Assembly (NCBI GenBank): GCA_965213765.1
Contig: OZ243926.1
Span: 2,666,001-2,730,000, forward strand
DNA from: JAJDXO01 sp965213765
Lineage (GTDB): Bacteria; Pseudomonadota; Alphaproteobacteria; Rhodospirillales; UBA2165
Length of the DNA: 64,000 nt
Reading direction: 5' to 3'
The translations under genes and the position numbers were made by a program. Of the stretch, positions 32,906 through 40,842 are shown piece after piece (within the stretch, counting starts at the first letter, position 1; each line of letters opens with the position of its first letter). The notes below the pieces were generated by a model. It did not search any database, had not been told where the DNA came from, and saw nothing but the letters and a program-made list of their open reading frames with translations.

Positions 32906-34684
32906 TCACGCCGCGACCGCCTCCTCGAAGACGGTCTTGGCCCACCCCCGGTACCCCCGCTCCGGCTGCACGCCGGGCCGGCCGCCCAGCACCCATTCCC
33001 GGACAGGAAGCAGAAATCCGGTTTTCGGCCGGTCCAGAAGTTCCGCCGGCAACGGCTGTCTCGGCGTCGTCGCGAAATCACGTTTGGTCGCGCCCAACCC
33101 CGCGACCTTTTGAAAGAACACCGAATCGACCAACGGCGTTCTGATCTCCAGGGAATGAGCCATCCCCGCCCAATCCGCATCCCTCAGGAGCTGATTGCCC
33201 ATATACCAGGCGGTCTCGAGGGCAATCACCGATCGCCTACCGGGTTCGATGCCGTCAACCGTCTCCGAGAGGGCATCGAGCGGCGCAAGGCCCTCCAGTC
33301 CCAGTTGAACCAACTCGCGGTCCAGGAAGGCCGGCAGCTCCCAGGGAAGGAACAATCCGCGGCGCAACAGATACGCCCCCGCATAATCGGCGCCGTACTC
33401 GACCAGGCTGGCCCATTTCGGGGACGTCACCTTGGTCAGGACCGGTGACAGAGCCATCCGGAGGAACCGCCCGACCCCGGGCGCCCCCGGGATCAATCCG
33501 ATACGGTTCACCACCTTGGGGATCTGATCGAAGGTGTAGTATCCGCCGAATATTTCGTCTCCGCCGACACCCGACAGCGCCACCTTCAACCCGGCCTCCG
33601 ATGCCGCCTTGGCAACGAAATAGGTGTTGATGCCGTCGATGCTCGGCTGATCCATGTGTTTCATAATCCGCCCGAACTCGGGCTGAAAGTCGGCGGACCG
33701 GATGATACGGGTGTGCTGCGCGGTTCCATAGGCATCGGCGACTTTCTCCGCCAATGGCACCTCATCGAATTCGCTGCCGCGGTATTCGTCGAAACCGAGG
33801 GTCAGCGTGTCGAGATCGGCGCCCTGGAACTCGGCCGCATGGGCGGTCACGGTCGCCGAATCCAAACCGGCGGACAGGAACACACCGACCGGCACGTCGG
33901 CGACCATGTGATGCCGTACCGTGTCGGCGACGGCCGCCGCCAACTCGCCGGCGCCGTCCCTTTCCGATGCCCGCAAGTACTCTCGGAAATCGAAGTAGCG
34001 CCGGCGTTGGATACGGCCGCCTGTCTCTACGGTCATCCAGGTACCGGATTCCAACGGTTTGACGCTCTTGAATATGGTGAAGGGCTCGGGAACCGAGCCG
34101 AATATGAAGAAACCCACCTGGGCCGCCGGGTCGAGATCCGCGGCGACGGCGCCGCCTGCCCGGAGCGCCTTGACCTGTGACGCCGCGCGAATGGTTCCGC
34201 CGTCATCGGCGTAATAGAGCGGCTTGATGCCGAACGGATCACGGGCCAGGAACAAGCTCTGCCGGATTTGGTCGTAGATCACGATGGCGAACATGCCGCG
34301 AAGCCGCTCGACCATGCCTGGACCGTCCCGGTCATAGAGGTGAAGAATGACCTCCGTGTCCGATTGGGTCCGGAACCGTCGCCCCTCGGACTCCAATTCC
34401 GCCCTCAACTCCCGGTAGTTGTAGATCTCACCGTTATAGCTGACGACCAAGCCGCCCCGCGCGCCGCCGCCTGCCTCGAGGGGCATGGGCTGGGCGCCGG
34501 CCGGGGAGGGGTCGATGATCGCCAGCCGCCGATGCGCCAGCCCAACCCGCCGATCGTCCGATACCCACCGCCCCTCGCCGTCAGGACCGCGGTGGACCAT
34601 GTATTGGTTGATTCGGTCGAGTTCCGCCTCGTCGATCGCCGGCGCAGCCGGGGCATAGGAAAAAATAGCGGTAACGCCACACAT
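32906..34684 (-). CDS. asnB: Asparagine synthase (glutamine-hydrolysing)
   Basis: A 592-residue enzyme that makes asparagine from aspartate, glutamine and ATP. The class II glutaminase domain begins MCGVTAIFSYAP with the nucleophile Cys2 and continues MVHRGPDGEGRWVSDDRRVG, LAHRRLAIID and YNGEIYNYRELR. The synthetase domain has the PP-loop motif VPVGVFLSAGLDSATVTAHA, then LKVALSGVGGDEIFGGYYTF and GMAHSLEIRTPLVD. AsnB paralogues in polysaccharide clusters may amidate sugars, and the flanking oxidoreductase fusion and HldE make that possible here. ATG with AGAAGGG 6 nt upstream. It is divergent from the oxidoreductase fusion across a 96-bp gap that must hold both promoters. Confidence 0.9.
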   Translation of the reverse strand: MCGVTAIFSYAPAAPAIDEAELDRINQYMVHRGPDGEGRWVSDDRRVGLAHRRLAIIDPSPAGAQPMPLEAGGGARGGLVVSYNGEIYNYRELRAELESEGRRFRTQSDTEVILHLYDRDGPGMVERLRGMFAIVIYDQIRQSLFLARDPFGIKPLYYADDGGTIRAASQVKALRAGGAVAADLDPAAQVGFFIFGSVPEPFTIFKSVKPLESGTWMTVETGGRIQRRRYFDFREYLRASERDGAGELAAAVADTVRHHMVADVPVGVFLSAGLDSATVTAHAAEFQGADLDTLTLGFDEYRGSEFDEVPLAEKVADAYGTAQHTRIIRSADFQPEFGRIMKHMDQPSIDGINTYFVAKAASEAGLKVALSGVGGDEIFGGYYTFDQIPKVVNRIGLIPGAPGVGRFLRMALSPVLTKVTSPKWASLVEYGADYAGAYLLRRGLFLPWELPAFLDRELVQLGLEGLAPLDALSETVDGIEPGRRSVIALETAWYMGNQLLRDADWAGMAHSLEIRTPLVDSVFFQKVAGLGATKRDFATTPRQPLPAELLDRPKTGFLLPVREWVLGGRPGVQPERGYRGWAKTVFEEAVAA

Positions 34685-34780
34685 GACAGCCCTTCTAATG
34701 CGCCGGTTCGCAGCCGTCCATGGGTAATTCCATCCGGCAGGGCTTTGCATAAGGCATTGAAAACAGAGTACAACAGCGCC

Positions 34781-36952
34781 ATGAAGCAGGTGATTCAGAG
34801 CGCCCGGACGGGCCAGCTCGATGTTAAGGACGTACCGCGGCCGTCCGCGGCGCCGGGCGAACTGCTTGTGGCGACGCGCGCCTCGCTGATATCCGCCGGC
34901 ACCGAACGCATGGTGGTCGATTTCGCCCGCAAGAGCATTGCGGGGAAAGCCCGTGCACGCCCCGACCTGGTGAAAAAGGCTCTCGGCAAGGCGCGGACCG
35001 ACGGCATCGCCGCGACGCTCAAGTCCGTCCGCGCGCGGCTCGATGAGCCGTTGCCGCTTGGCTACTCGGCGGTCGGCGTCGTCACCGGGATCGGCGGCAA
35101 GCGGGATAGCCGGGGCTACCGTCCGGGGGACCGGGTGGCCATTGCCGGCGCCGGCATCGCCAACCACGCGGAATACAACGCGGTGCCGGAAAATTTGGCC
35201 GCCCTCGTGCCGGCCAACGTAACTGACGAGGAAGCCTGCTTCGGGACCGTCGGGGCAATCGCGCTCCATGCGGTCCGGAATCTGGATGCCCAAATCGGAG
35301 AGACGGTCGCCGTGATCGGTGCCGGCCTCGTCGGTCAGCTGGCCCTTCGGATACTGCGCCTGTCCGGGGCGCGGCCGGTGGCGCTGGATTACGACGCCGG
35401 TCGGCTCGACCTCGCCCGCCAACTCGGCGCCGAGGCCGCATATGACCTCAACGAATGGTCCGCCGACCGGCTGGTCATGGACATTGGGCAGCGAACCGCA
35501 GGTATCGGCTGTGACGCCATCTTGATCGCTGCCGCAACCGAGTCCGCCGAACCGTTCGAGACCGCCGCGGAAATCGCGCGCGACCGCGCCCGGGTTTGCC
35601 TTGTCGGCCTCACGGGCACCGGGTTCCCCTACGCCGCCTTCATGAAGAAAGAACTGAATATCGTGGTTTCCCGGTCCTATGGTCCGGGCCGCTATGACAA
35701 CGACTACGAGGAGCGCAACGTAAAGTTTCCGGAGGGCTTCGTTCGCTGGACCGAAACGGCGAACCTGGCCGAGGTGCTCCGCCTGATGGCCCTGCCCGAG
35801 GGCCAACGGCTCGACGTCGGCAAACTGATTTCCCATTCGTTCGGGATCGGCGAAGCGGTCCGTGCCTTTGAGCTGGTTACCGATAACAGCGAGCCGAGTC
35901 TCGGCGTCGTGATCACCTACCCGGCTGAAACGTCCGCCGGGACCAGGGCGGCGGCATCACCGCGGACGGCGGCCGTCCCCGCATCCAGCACCTGTGCCGT
36001 AGGGCTGATCGGCGCCGGCGCCTTTGCCAGGGCGGTGTTGCTGCCTGAATTATCGAAATTGCAAAACGTGCAACTCCGGTCCGTCGCCGGTAAATCCGGG
36101 GCCTCGGCGAAACATGCGGCGGAGAAATTCGGGTTTGAAGAAACCGCGGAAAGCGCCGAAGCGGTTATCGGCGATCCCTCGGTCAATGCGGTGGTGATCG
36201 CCACCCGGCACGACAGTCATGCGGCCCTGACGGCCCAGGCCCTGTTGGCCGGCAAGTCGGTCTGGGTCGAGAAACCGCTCGCCATATCCGAGGACGAATT
36301 GGCGTTGATCGAGGATGCTCTCGAACGAAGCGGCGGGCTTCTTCAAGTGGGTTTCAACCGCCGCTTTGCCCCCGCCAGCGTCGAAATCAAACACCGGCTG
36401 GGAGAGATCTCGGGACCGCGCAACATCGTTGCGCGGGTAAATGCGGGCCGGCTGCCGGCCGATCACTGGACGCTCGACCCCGACGCCGGCGGCGGGCGGC
36501 TGATCGGCGAAGGCTGTCACTTCATTGATTTGGCCCGCTTTTTCGCCGGCTCACCGACCGAAGCGGTTCATGCCTCGGGCGTCGCCACGGACGATCCCGC
36601 GGTAGACGACGTGACCGCCACCCTGCAGTTTGCCGATGGCGGGCTTGCGACAATCGTCTACACATCGCTGGGGGATGCCGGCTTTCCCAAGGAGCAGATT
36701 GAAGTTTTTGCCGGCGGCGCCGTCTTCGTCATCGACAACTTCCGATCCTGGCAGGCGACCGTTGGCGGCAGCACGCGGCAGCTCGGGTCCGGCGGACAGG
36801 ACAAAGGCCACCGGGACGCGCTCAAGGCGTTCGTGGCGGCGGTCGCCGGGGGTGGCGAGCCCCCGGTGCCGGCCGGCGAGTTGTTGGAAGTGTCTCATGC
36901 GGCGGTCGCTGCGGACCGCGCCCGTATGAGCGGCCAGTGGATCAGACTGTAG
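34781..36952 (+). CDS. Zinc-type alcohol dehydrogenase / GFO-IDH-MocA oxidoreductase fusion
   Basis: A 723-residue two-domain protein. Residues 1 to about 370 are a medium-chain dehydrogenase: LISAGTERMVVDFARKS, PLGYSAVGVVTGIGGK, GYRPGDRVAIAGAGIANHAE and the Rossmann loop GETVAVIGAGLVGQLALRIL. From about residue 405 a second Rossmann domain of the Gfo/Idh/MocA family starts (CAVGLIGAGAFARAVLLPEL), with NAVVIATRHDSHAALTAQAL, the catalytic EKPLAI motif, QVGFNRRFAPASVEIKHRL and IGEGCHFIDLARFFAG. Fusions of this type are found in exopolysaccharide/LPS gene clusters and probably modify nucleotide-activated or intermediate sugars. The downstream hldE gene overlaps by 16 bp, pointing to coupled expression. 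Confidence 0.88.
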   Translation: MKQVIQSARTGQLDVKDVPRPSAAPGELLVATRASLISAGTERMVVDFARKSIAGKARARPDLVKKALGKARTDGIAATLKSVRARLDEPLPLGYSAVGVVTGIGGKRDSRGYRPGDRVAIAGAGIANHAEYNAVPENLAALVPANVTDEEACFGTVGAIALHAVRNLDAQIGETVAVIGAGLVGQLALRILRLSGARPVALDYDAGRLDLARQLGAEAAYDLNEWSADRLVMDIGQRTAGIGCDAILIAAATESAEPFETAAEIARDRARVCLVGLTGTGFPYAAFMKKELNIVVSRSYGPGRYDNDYEERNVKFPEGFVRWTETANLAEVLRLMALPEGQRLDVGKLISHSFGIGEAVRAFELVTDNSEPSLGVVITYPAETSAGTRAAASPRTAAVPASSTCAVGLIGAGAFARAVLLPELSKLQNVQLRSVAGKSGASAKHAAEKFGFEETAESAEAVIGDPSVNAVVIATRHDSHAALTAQALLAGKSVWVEKPLAISEDELALIEDALERSGGLLQVGFNRRFAPASVEIKHRLGEISGPRNIVARVNAGRLPADHWTLDPDAGGGRLIGEGCHFIDLARFFAGSPTEAVHASGVATDDPAVDDVTATLQFADGGLATIVYTSLGDAGFPKEQIEVFAGGAVFVIDNFRSWQATVGGSTRQLGSGGQDKGHRDALKAFVAAVAGGGEPPVPAGELLEVSHAAVAADRARMSGQWIRL

Positions 36953-38427
36953 CGGATGGCGTCGTGACCCCAGCAGCCGAGTTGCTCGAATCCCTGGAAA
37001 TAATCGCCGGCGCCCGCGTGCTGTGCGTTGGCGACATTATGCTGGACCGCTTCGTTTATGGCGGGGTGGAGCGAATTTCACCCGAAGCGCCCATTCCGGT
37101 GCTGCGGGTGGAGCGTCAAACCGAAATGCTCGGCGGGGCCGGAAACGTCGCCCGCAACCTCGCGGGCCTGGGGGTTTCGACCACCTTTGTCTCGGTCGTC
37201 GGCCGCGATGCCGCCGGCGCACGGGTCGCCGCGCTGTTGGGTGAGTTGGCCGACACCGAGGCCAATTTGGTCAACGACAACAACCGGACCACCTCCATCA
37301 AGACGCGCTACATCGCCGGATCCCAGCAGATGCTCCGCGCCGATGAGGAATCCCTGGAGCCGCTGGACAGCCGGCTTCAGGAAAAAGTTCTGAAAGCGGT
37401 GCGCGCGGCACTGCCGGACAGTGGCGCCGTGATACTTGCGGATTACGGCAAGGGGATGTTCGGCGGCGACCTCGCCAAGCAGGTTATTTCCCTTGCCATC
37501 GAGGCAAACGTGCCGGTGGTGGTCGATCCCCAAGGCCGCGACTATGCGCCGTACTCGGGAGCGGATCTGGTCACGCCGAACCTGAAGGAGCTCGCCGAGG
37601 CTTCCGGACAATCAACGGACGGCGATGAGGAAATCATCGCCGCAGCCAACCGTCTTATCGATGTTGCCGGCGTGAAAGGCGTTCTCGCGACCCGAAGCGC
37701 GGACGGCATGAGCCTGATCGTAAAAGGCAAGGCGCCGCAACATTTCGCCGCGGAAGCGCGCGAGGTATTCGACGTTTCCGGCGCCGGCGACACGGTGGTC
37801 GCTACCATGGCCGCGGGTCTGGCGGCAAGGATTCCGCCCGGCCGGGCGGTGGGACTGGCCAATACGGCGGCGGGAATCGTCGTCGGCAAGATCGGCACCG
37901 CGGTCGCCTACGCCGACGACATTGCGGCGGCGCTCCGGGCCACCGAACTGGCGGGCAGCGGCATGAAAATCGTCCCGAGGCTGCCGGCATCCGGCCGGGT
38001 GGAACAGTGGCGCAGCCAGGGACTAAAAGTGGGTTTCACAAATGGCTGTTTCGATTTGTTGCATCCGGGCCATCTCTCGGTAATCACCCAGGCCAAAAAT
38101 GCGTGCGACCGGCTGATTGTGGCCCTCAACAGCGATGCCTCGACGAGCCGGCTAAAGGGCCCGAAACGGCCAATCCAAGGGGAGGCCGCGCGGGCGGCGG
38201 TTCTGGCCTCTCTCGAAACCGTCGATTTGGTGGTCATTTTCGAGGAGGACACACCGGCTGATCTCATAGAGCTGTTGAAGCCGGAGGTTTTCGTCAAGGG
38301 CGCCGATTATCGTATCGAGGATATTCCCGAAGCGAAGATCGTCCAGGCTTACGGTGGTGAGGTTGTCCTGGCCGAACTGGCGGACGGGCATTCGACCACA
38401 TCGACGATCGCCCGTATCGCCGAATAG
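36937..38427 (+). CDS. hldE: Bifunctional heptose 7-phosphate kinase / heptose 1-phosphate adenylyltransferase
   Basis: A 496-residue enzyme that makes ADP-heptose for the LPS inner core. The PfkB-like kinase domain spans about residues 20-330 (RVLCVGDIMLDRFVYGGVER, EMLGGAGNVARNLAGLG, GAVILADYGKGMFGG, EVFDVSGAGDTVVATMAAGL with the catalytic Asp). The adenylyltransferase domain follows from about 350 (VGFTNGCFDLLHPGHLSVIT with the HxGH motif, RLIVALNSDASTSRLKGPKR, FVKGADYRIEDIPEA). GTG start at 36937 within the end of the upstream gene; GTG 36964 is an alternative. Presence indicates a heptose-containing LPS core. Confidence 0.93.
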   Translation: MDQTVADGVVTPAAELLESLEIIAGARVLCVGDIMLDRFVYGGVERISPEAPIPVLRVERQTEMLGGAGNVARNLAGLGVSTTFVSVVGRDAAGARVAALLGELADTEANLVNDNNRTTSIKTRYIAGSQQMLRADEESLEPLDSRLQEKVLKAVRAALPDSGAVILADYGKGMFGGDLAKQVISLAIEANVPVVVDPQGRDYAPYSGADLVTPNLKELAEASGQSTDGDEEIIAAANRLIDVAGVKGVLATRSADGMSLIVKGKAPQHFAAEAREVFDVSGAGDTVVATMAAGLAARIPPGRAVGLANTAAGIVVGKIGTAVAYADDIAAALRATELAGSGMKIVPRLPASGRVEQWRSQGLKVGFTNGCFDLLHPGHLSVITQAKNACDRLIVALNSDASTSRLKGPKRPIQGEAARAAVLASLETVDLVVIFEEDTPADLIELLKPEVFVKGADYRIEDIPEAKIVQAYGGEVVLAELADGHSTTSTIARIAE

Positions 38428-38439
38428 GCGACGGCCGGG

Positions 38440-38605
38440 CCCACCGGACCGGCTTCGCCGGCCGCGAGGCGTGGGTCACCGGGTCAAGCCCGGTGATGAC
38501 GACTTGCGGGTGAGCGGGGAGCGGCGACTTGCCATGCGTTCCCTCGCCCCCGTCAGGGGGAGAGGGCGCAAAAAGGAGAATCCCCTAATTGAGTCCGGAC
38601 CCTAG
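38440..38605. repeat. Element family A, shortened copy 10, with a REP palindrome
   Basis: Contains the palindrome GGGTCACCGGGTCAAGCCCG-GTGATGACG, one hairpin (CCCTCGCCCCCGTCAGGGGGAGAGGG), the CAAAAAGGAGAATCCCC block and the end CTAATTGAGTCCGGACCCTAG. The terminal CTAG at 38602-38605 holds the stop codon of the class A PBP gene. The left terminus is not recognisable. Confidence 0.8.
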
Positions 38606-40542
38606 CCGCCCGCCGAAGACAGCCTGTCAAACAATCGCCTGAAGAAGCCGGGCCGGTCCGGCGCGGTCTTCGCTGCCGGGAGCAGCGCCCGGGGCGGCAT
38701 ATCCTTGTGTGCCGCCATCATGATTGCCCGCCAGAGCCTGGCGGCGTCACCACCCCCGGTGACGCCGCGCATCGGTGTGCCGTCATCATTCCCCAGCCAA
38801 ACACCGGCGACAAAATCGGCGGTGTAGCCGACGAACCAGGCATCGCGAAATTTCTGCGAGGTCCCGGTTTTGCCCGCGGCGGGGCGATCCAGTTGCGCCG
38901 CCCGGCCGGTCCCCGCGGAAACCACGCCGCCCAGCATCTCGCTCAGCGCCTGGGCATGAACCCGCTTGATCACCCGCGGCGGGCCGTCACCCGCCCTCTC
39001 GAAGAGGACGGCCCCGCCGGGGTCGGCGACGCGCTCGACCCCATAAGGCCATACGGCGATACCGCCATTCGCGATGGCCGCATAGACGCCCGTCAGCTCC
39101 AACAGTCCAACCTCGGAGGTTCCCAGTGCGATGCTGGGCGTCCGGGTGAGCCGGCTGGTGATGCCGAGGCGTTCGGCCGTGGATATGACCTCAGGTATGC
39201 CGGCCTCCGCGGCGACCTTGGCGGCAACCGTATTGACCGATTGGGCAAGCGCCTGGCGGAGGGTCAATTCGCCCGCATAAGTGCCGTTTATATTGCGCGG
39301 TTTCCAACCCTTGACCTCGACCGGACCATCGACGACCACCGTGGAGGGCCGCAATCCGTGTTCCAGTCCCGCCAGGTAGACAATGGGCTTGAAGGCGGAG
39401 CCCGGCTGACGCCGGGCCTGGACCGCCCGGTTGAACTGGCTCCTGCCATAACTGCGGCCGCCAACCATCGCCCGAACGGCGCCATCCAGGGACAACACCA
39501 CGACCGCGGCCTGGGAAACACCCCGGGCCCGGCCCTTGCCGCCGATGAAATCGGCAACCGCCCGCTCCGCCGACCGCTGCAATCCCGTATCCAGCGTGGT
39601 CCCGACCACGAGGCTGCCGGCATCCGGACCCACATAGCCGGACAGTTGATCCACCACCCAATCCGCGTAGTACCGCGCGGCGTTTTTGCGGCTGGGCGAC
39701 CGGGCGGGACCCGAGCCGCCGGATTGCGCGCGTTTATGCTGGGCGGCGGTGATCAATCGCTGTTTGCGCATGGCGGCAAGAACGACCGCCGCGCGCTTCC
39801 GTGCCGCCTTGTAGTCGCTGACCGGATTGAGCCGCGACGGCGCCTTGAGCACGCCGACCAGCATGGCGGCCTCGTAGAGGCTCAATTGCTGGGGACGTTT
39901 ATCGAAGAAACGCCGCGACGCGGCCTCAAGACCGTAGGCGCCGGCGCCGAAATACACCCGGTTCAGGTAAATGGTCAGAATTTGTTCCTTGGTGAAACGG
40001 CGCTCCAGCCATAGCGCCAACAGCGATTCCTGTACCTTGCGCTTGATCGTTCGCTCGGAAGTCAGAAACAGGTTTTTCGCCGCCTGCTGGGTGAGGGTGC
40101 TGCCCCCCTGACGGATGCGGCCGGCCTTGAGATTGACCGCCATGGCGCGGCCGATCCCGCGCCAGTCGACGCCGCGGTGCTCATAAAACCGGCGATCCTC
40201 GATGGCAACCAGGGCTTGGGGAAGATAGGGCGGCATTTGGGAGAACCGGATGGTCCCGCCCCTGAACTCACCGATCGACGCAAAGCGGGCGCCGTCGGCC
40301 GCGACCAACGTAATGCCGGGTTTATGAGTTTGTGAAAGCGCGGCATCGACGGACGGCAGATCATAGGCATAAAAGGCGACCACCCCGGCCATGATCACGA
40401 CGCCCCAGATTACGAACGTCGTAGTCCATTTCAGGCTCGACAGAAGCCGGCGGCCACGTCCGCGGGCGGTGCCGCCCGTGATTTTAGGGGACTTGGACGC
40501 CGACTTGCGCCCTTCTCCCTGGTTTTTCTGGTTTTTCGCCAT
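38602..40542 (-). CDS. Class A penicillin-binding protein (PBP1 family)
   Basis: A 646-residue bifunctional peptidoglycan synthase. A basic cytoplasmic tail (about 1-37) is followed by a membrane helix (TTTFVIWGVVIMAGVVAFYA). The glycosyltransferase domain comes next, with VAIEDRRFYEHRGVDWRGIG (catalytic Glu), RQGGSTLTQQAAKNLFLTSE and LTIYLNRVYFGAGAYGLEAA. The transpeptidase domain has SAFKP (active Ser) within RRQPGSAFKPIVYLAGLEHG, the SVN triad in LAQSVNTVAA and AAGKTGTSQKFRDAWFVGYT. It polymerises and crosslinks peptidoglycan in the periplasm. It is shorter than Escherichia coli PBP1a and lacks a large OB domain. The stop codon is in repeat A10. Confidence 0.92.
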   Translation of the reverse strand: MAKNQKNQGEGRKSASKSPKITGGTARGRGRRLLSSLKWTTTFVIWGVVIMAGVVAFYAYDLPSVDAALSQTHKPGITLVAADGARFASIGEFRGGTIRFSQMPPYLPQALVAIEDRRFYEHRGVDWRGIGRAMAVNLKAGRIRQGGSTLTQQAAKNLFLTSERTIKRKVQESLLALWLERRFTKEQILTIYLNRVYFGAGAYGLEAASRRFFDKRPQQLSLYEAAMLVGVLKAPSRLNPVSDYKAARKRAAVVLAAMRKQRLITAAQHKRAQSGGSGPARSPSRKNAARYYADWVVDQLSGYVGPDAGSLVVGTTLDTGLQRSAERAVADFIGGKGRARGVSQAAVVVLSLDGAVRAMVGGRSYGRSQFNRAVQARRQPGSAFKPIVYLAGLEHGLRPSTVVVDGPVEVKGWKPRNINGTYAGELTLRQALAQSVNTVAAKVAAEAGIPEVISTAERLGITSRLTRTPSIALGTSEVGLLELTGVYAAIANGGIAVWPYGVERVADPGGAVLFERAGDGPPRVIKRVHAQALSEMLGGVVSAGTGRAAQLDRPAAGKTGTSQKFRDAWFVGYTADFVAGVWLGNDDGTPMRGVTGGGDAARLWRAIMMAAHKDMPPRALLPAAKTAPDRPGFFRRLFDRLSSAGG

Positions 40543-40630
40543 GATGCCGCACTTTCAAAGTCCCGCGTTAGCAATTCGTTAACGGGGAAATGCGCCAGAA
40601 ATGCGCTAGAAATCCGGCCCAAATGTTACC

Positions 40631-40831
40631 TTATTCGGGCTCGCAGCCGAGTGTTTCGCGGCGGGTCCCCGGGTCGATCCGGCAGCCCTTGACGCCGGAC
40701 TTCAGCCGGACGCCGCCGCGGCCCGGCACCCGGTTCAATTCGGTCAAGGTCATGGTCTGGGACTTGCTCCCCGGAAACCCCTGCGATTTTACATGGGGTG
40801 ATTTACATGGGGCGATGCTGAATTTCATCAA
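40631..40831 (-). CDS. Possible small protein downstream of gyrB
   Basis: A 66-codon frame (MMKFSIAPCKSPHVKSQGFP to ETLGCEPE) starting 12 bp after the gyrB stop. No family recognised. It contains a short direct repeat near its start (CATGTAAA twice) and three cysteines. It may be a short real gene, a remnant or chance. The rest of the 40543-40842 gap shows nothing else. Confidence 0.25.
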   Translation of the reverse strand: MMKFSIAPCKSPHVKSQGFPGSKSQTMTLTELNRVPGRGGVRLKSGVKGCRIDPGTRRETLGCEPE

Positions 40832-40842
40832 CCGCCGGCTGG

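Noticed and set aside
34685..35836. Extension of asnB to a 976-codon frame
   Set aside because: The extension is antisense to the oxidoreductase fusion. MCGVTAIFS with Cys2 is the obligatory AsnB start.
38440..38605. Repeat hairpins as CRISPR or tandem repeats
   Set aside because: Units are palindromic, of variable spacing and dispersed in many intergenic regions; no regular spacer pattern and no cas genes are present.
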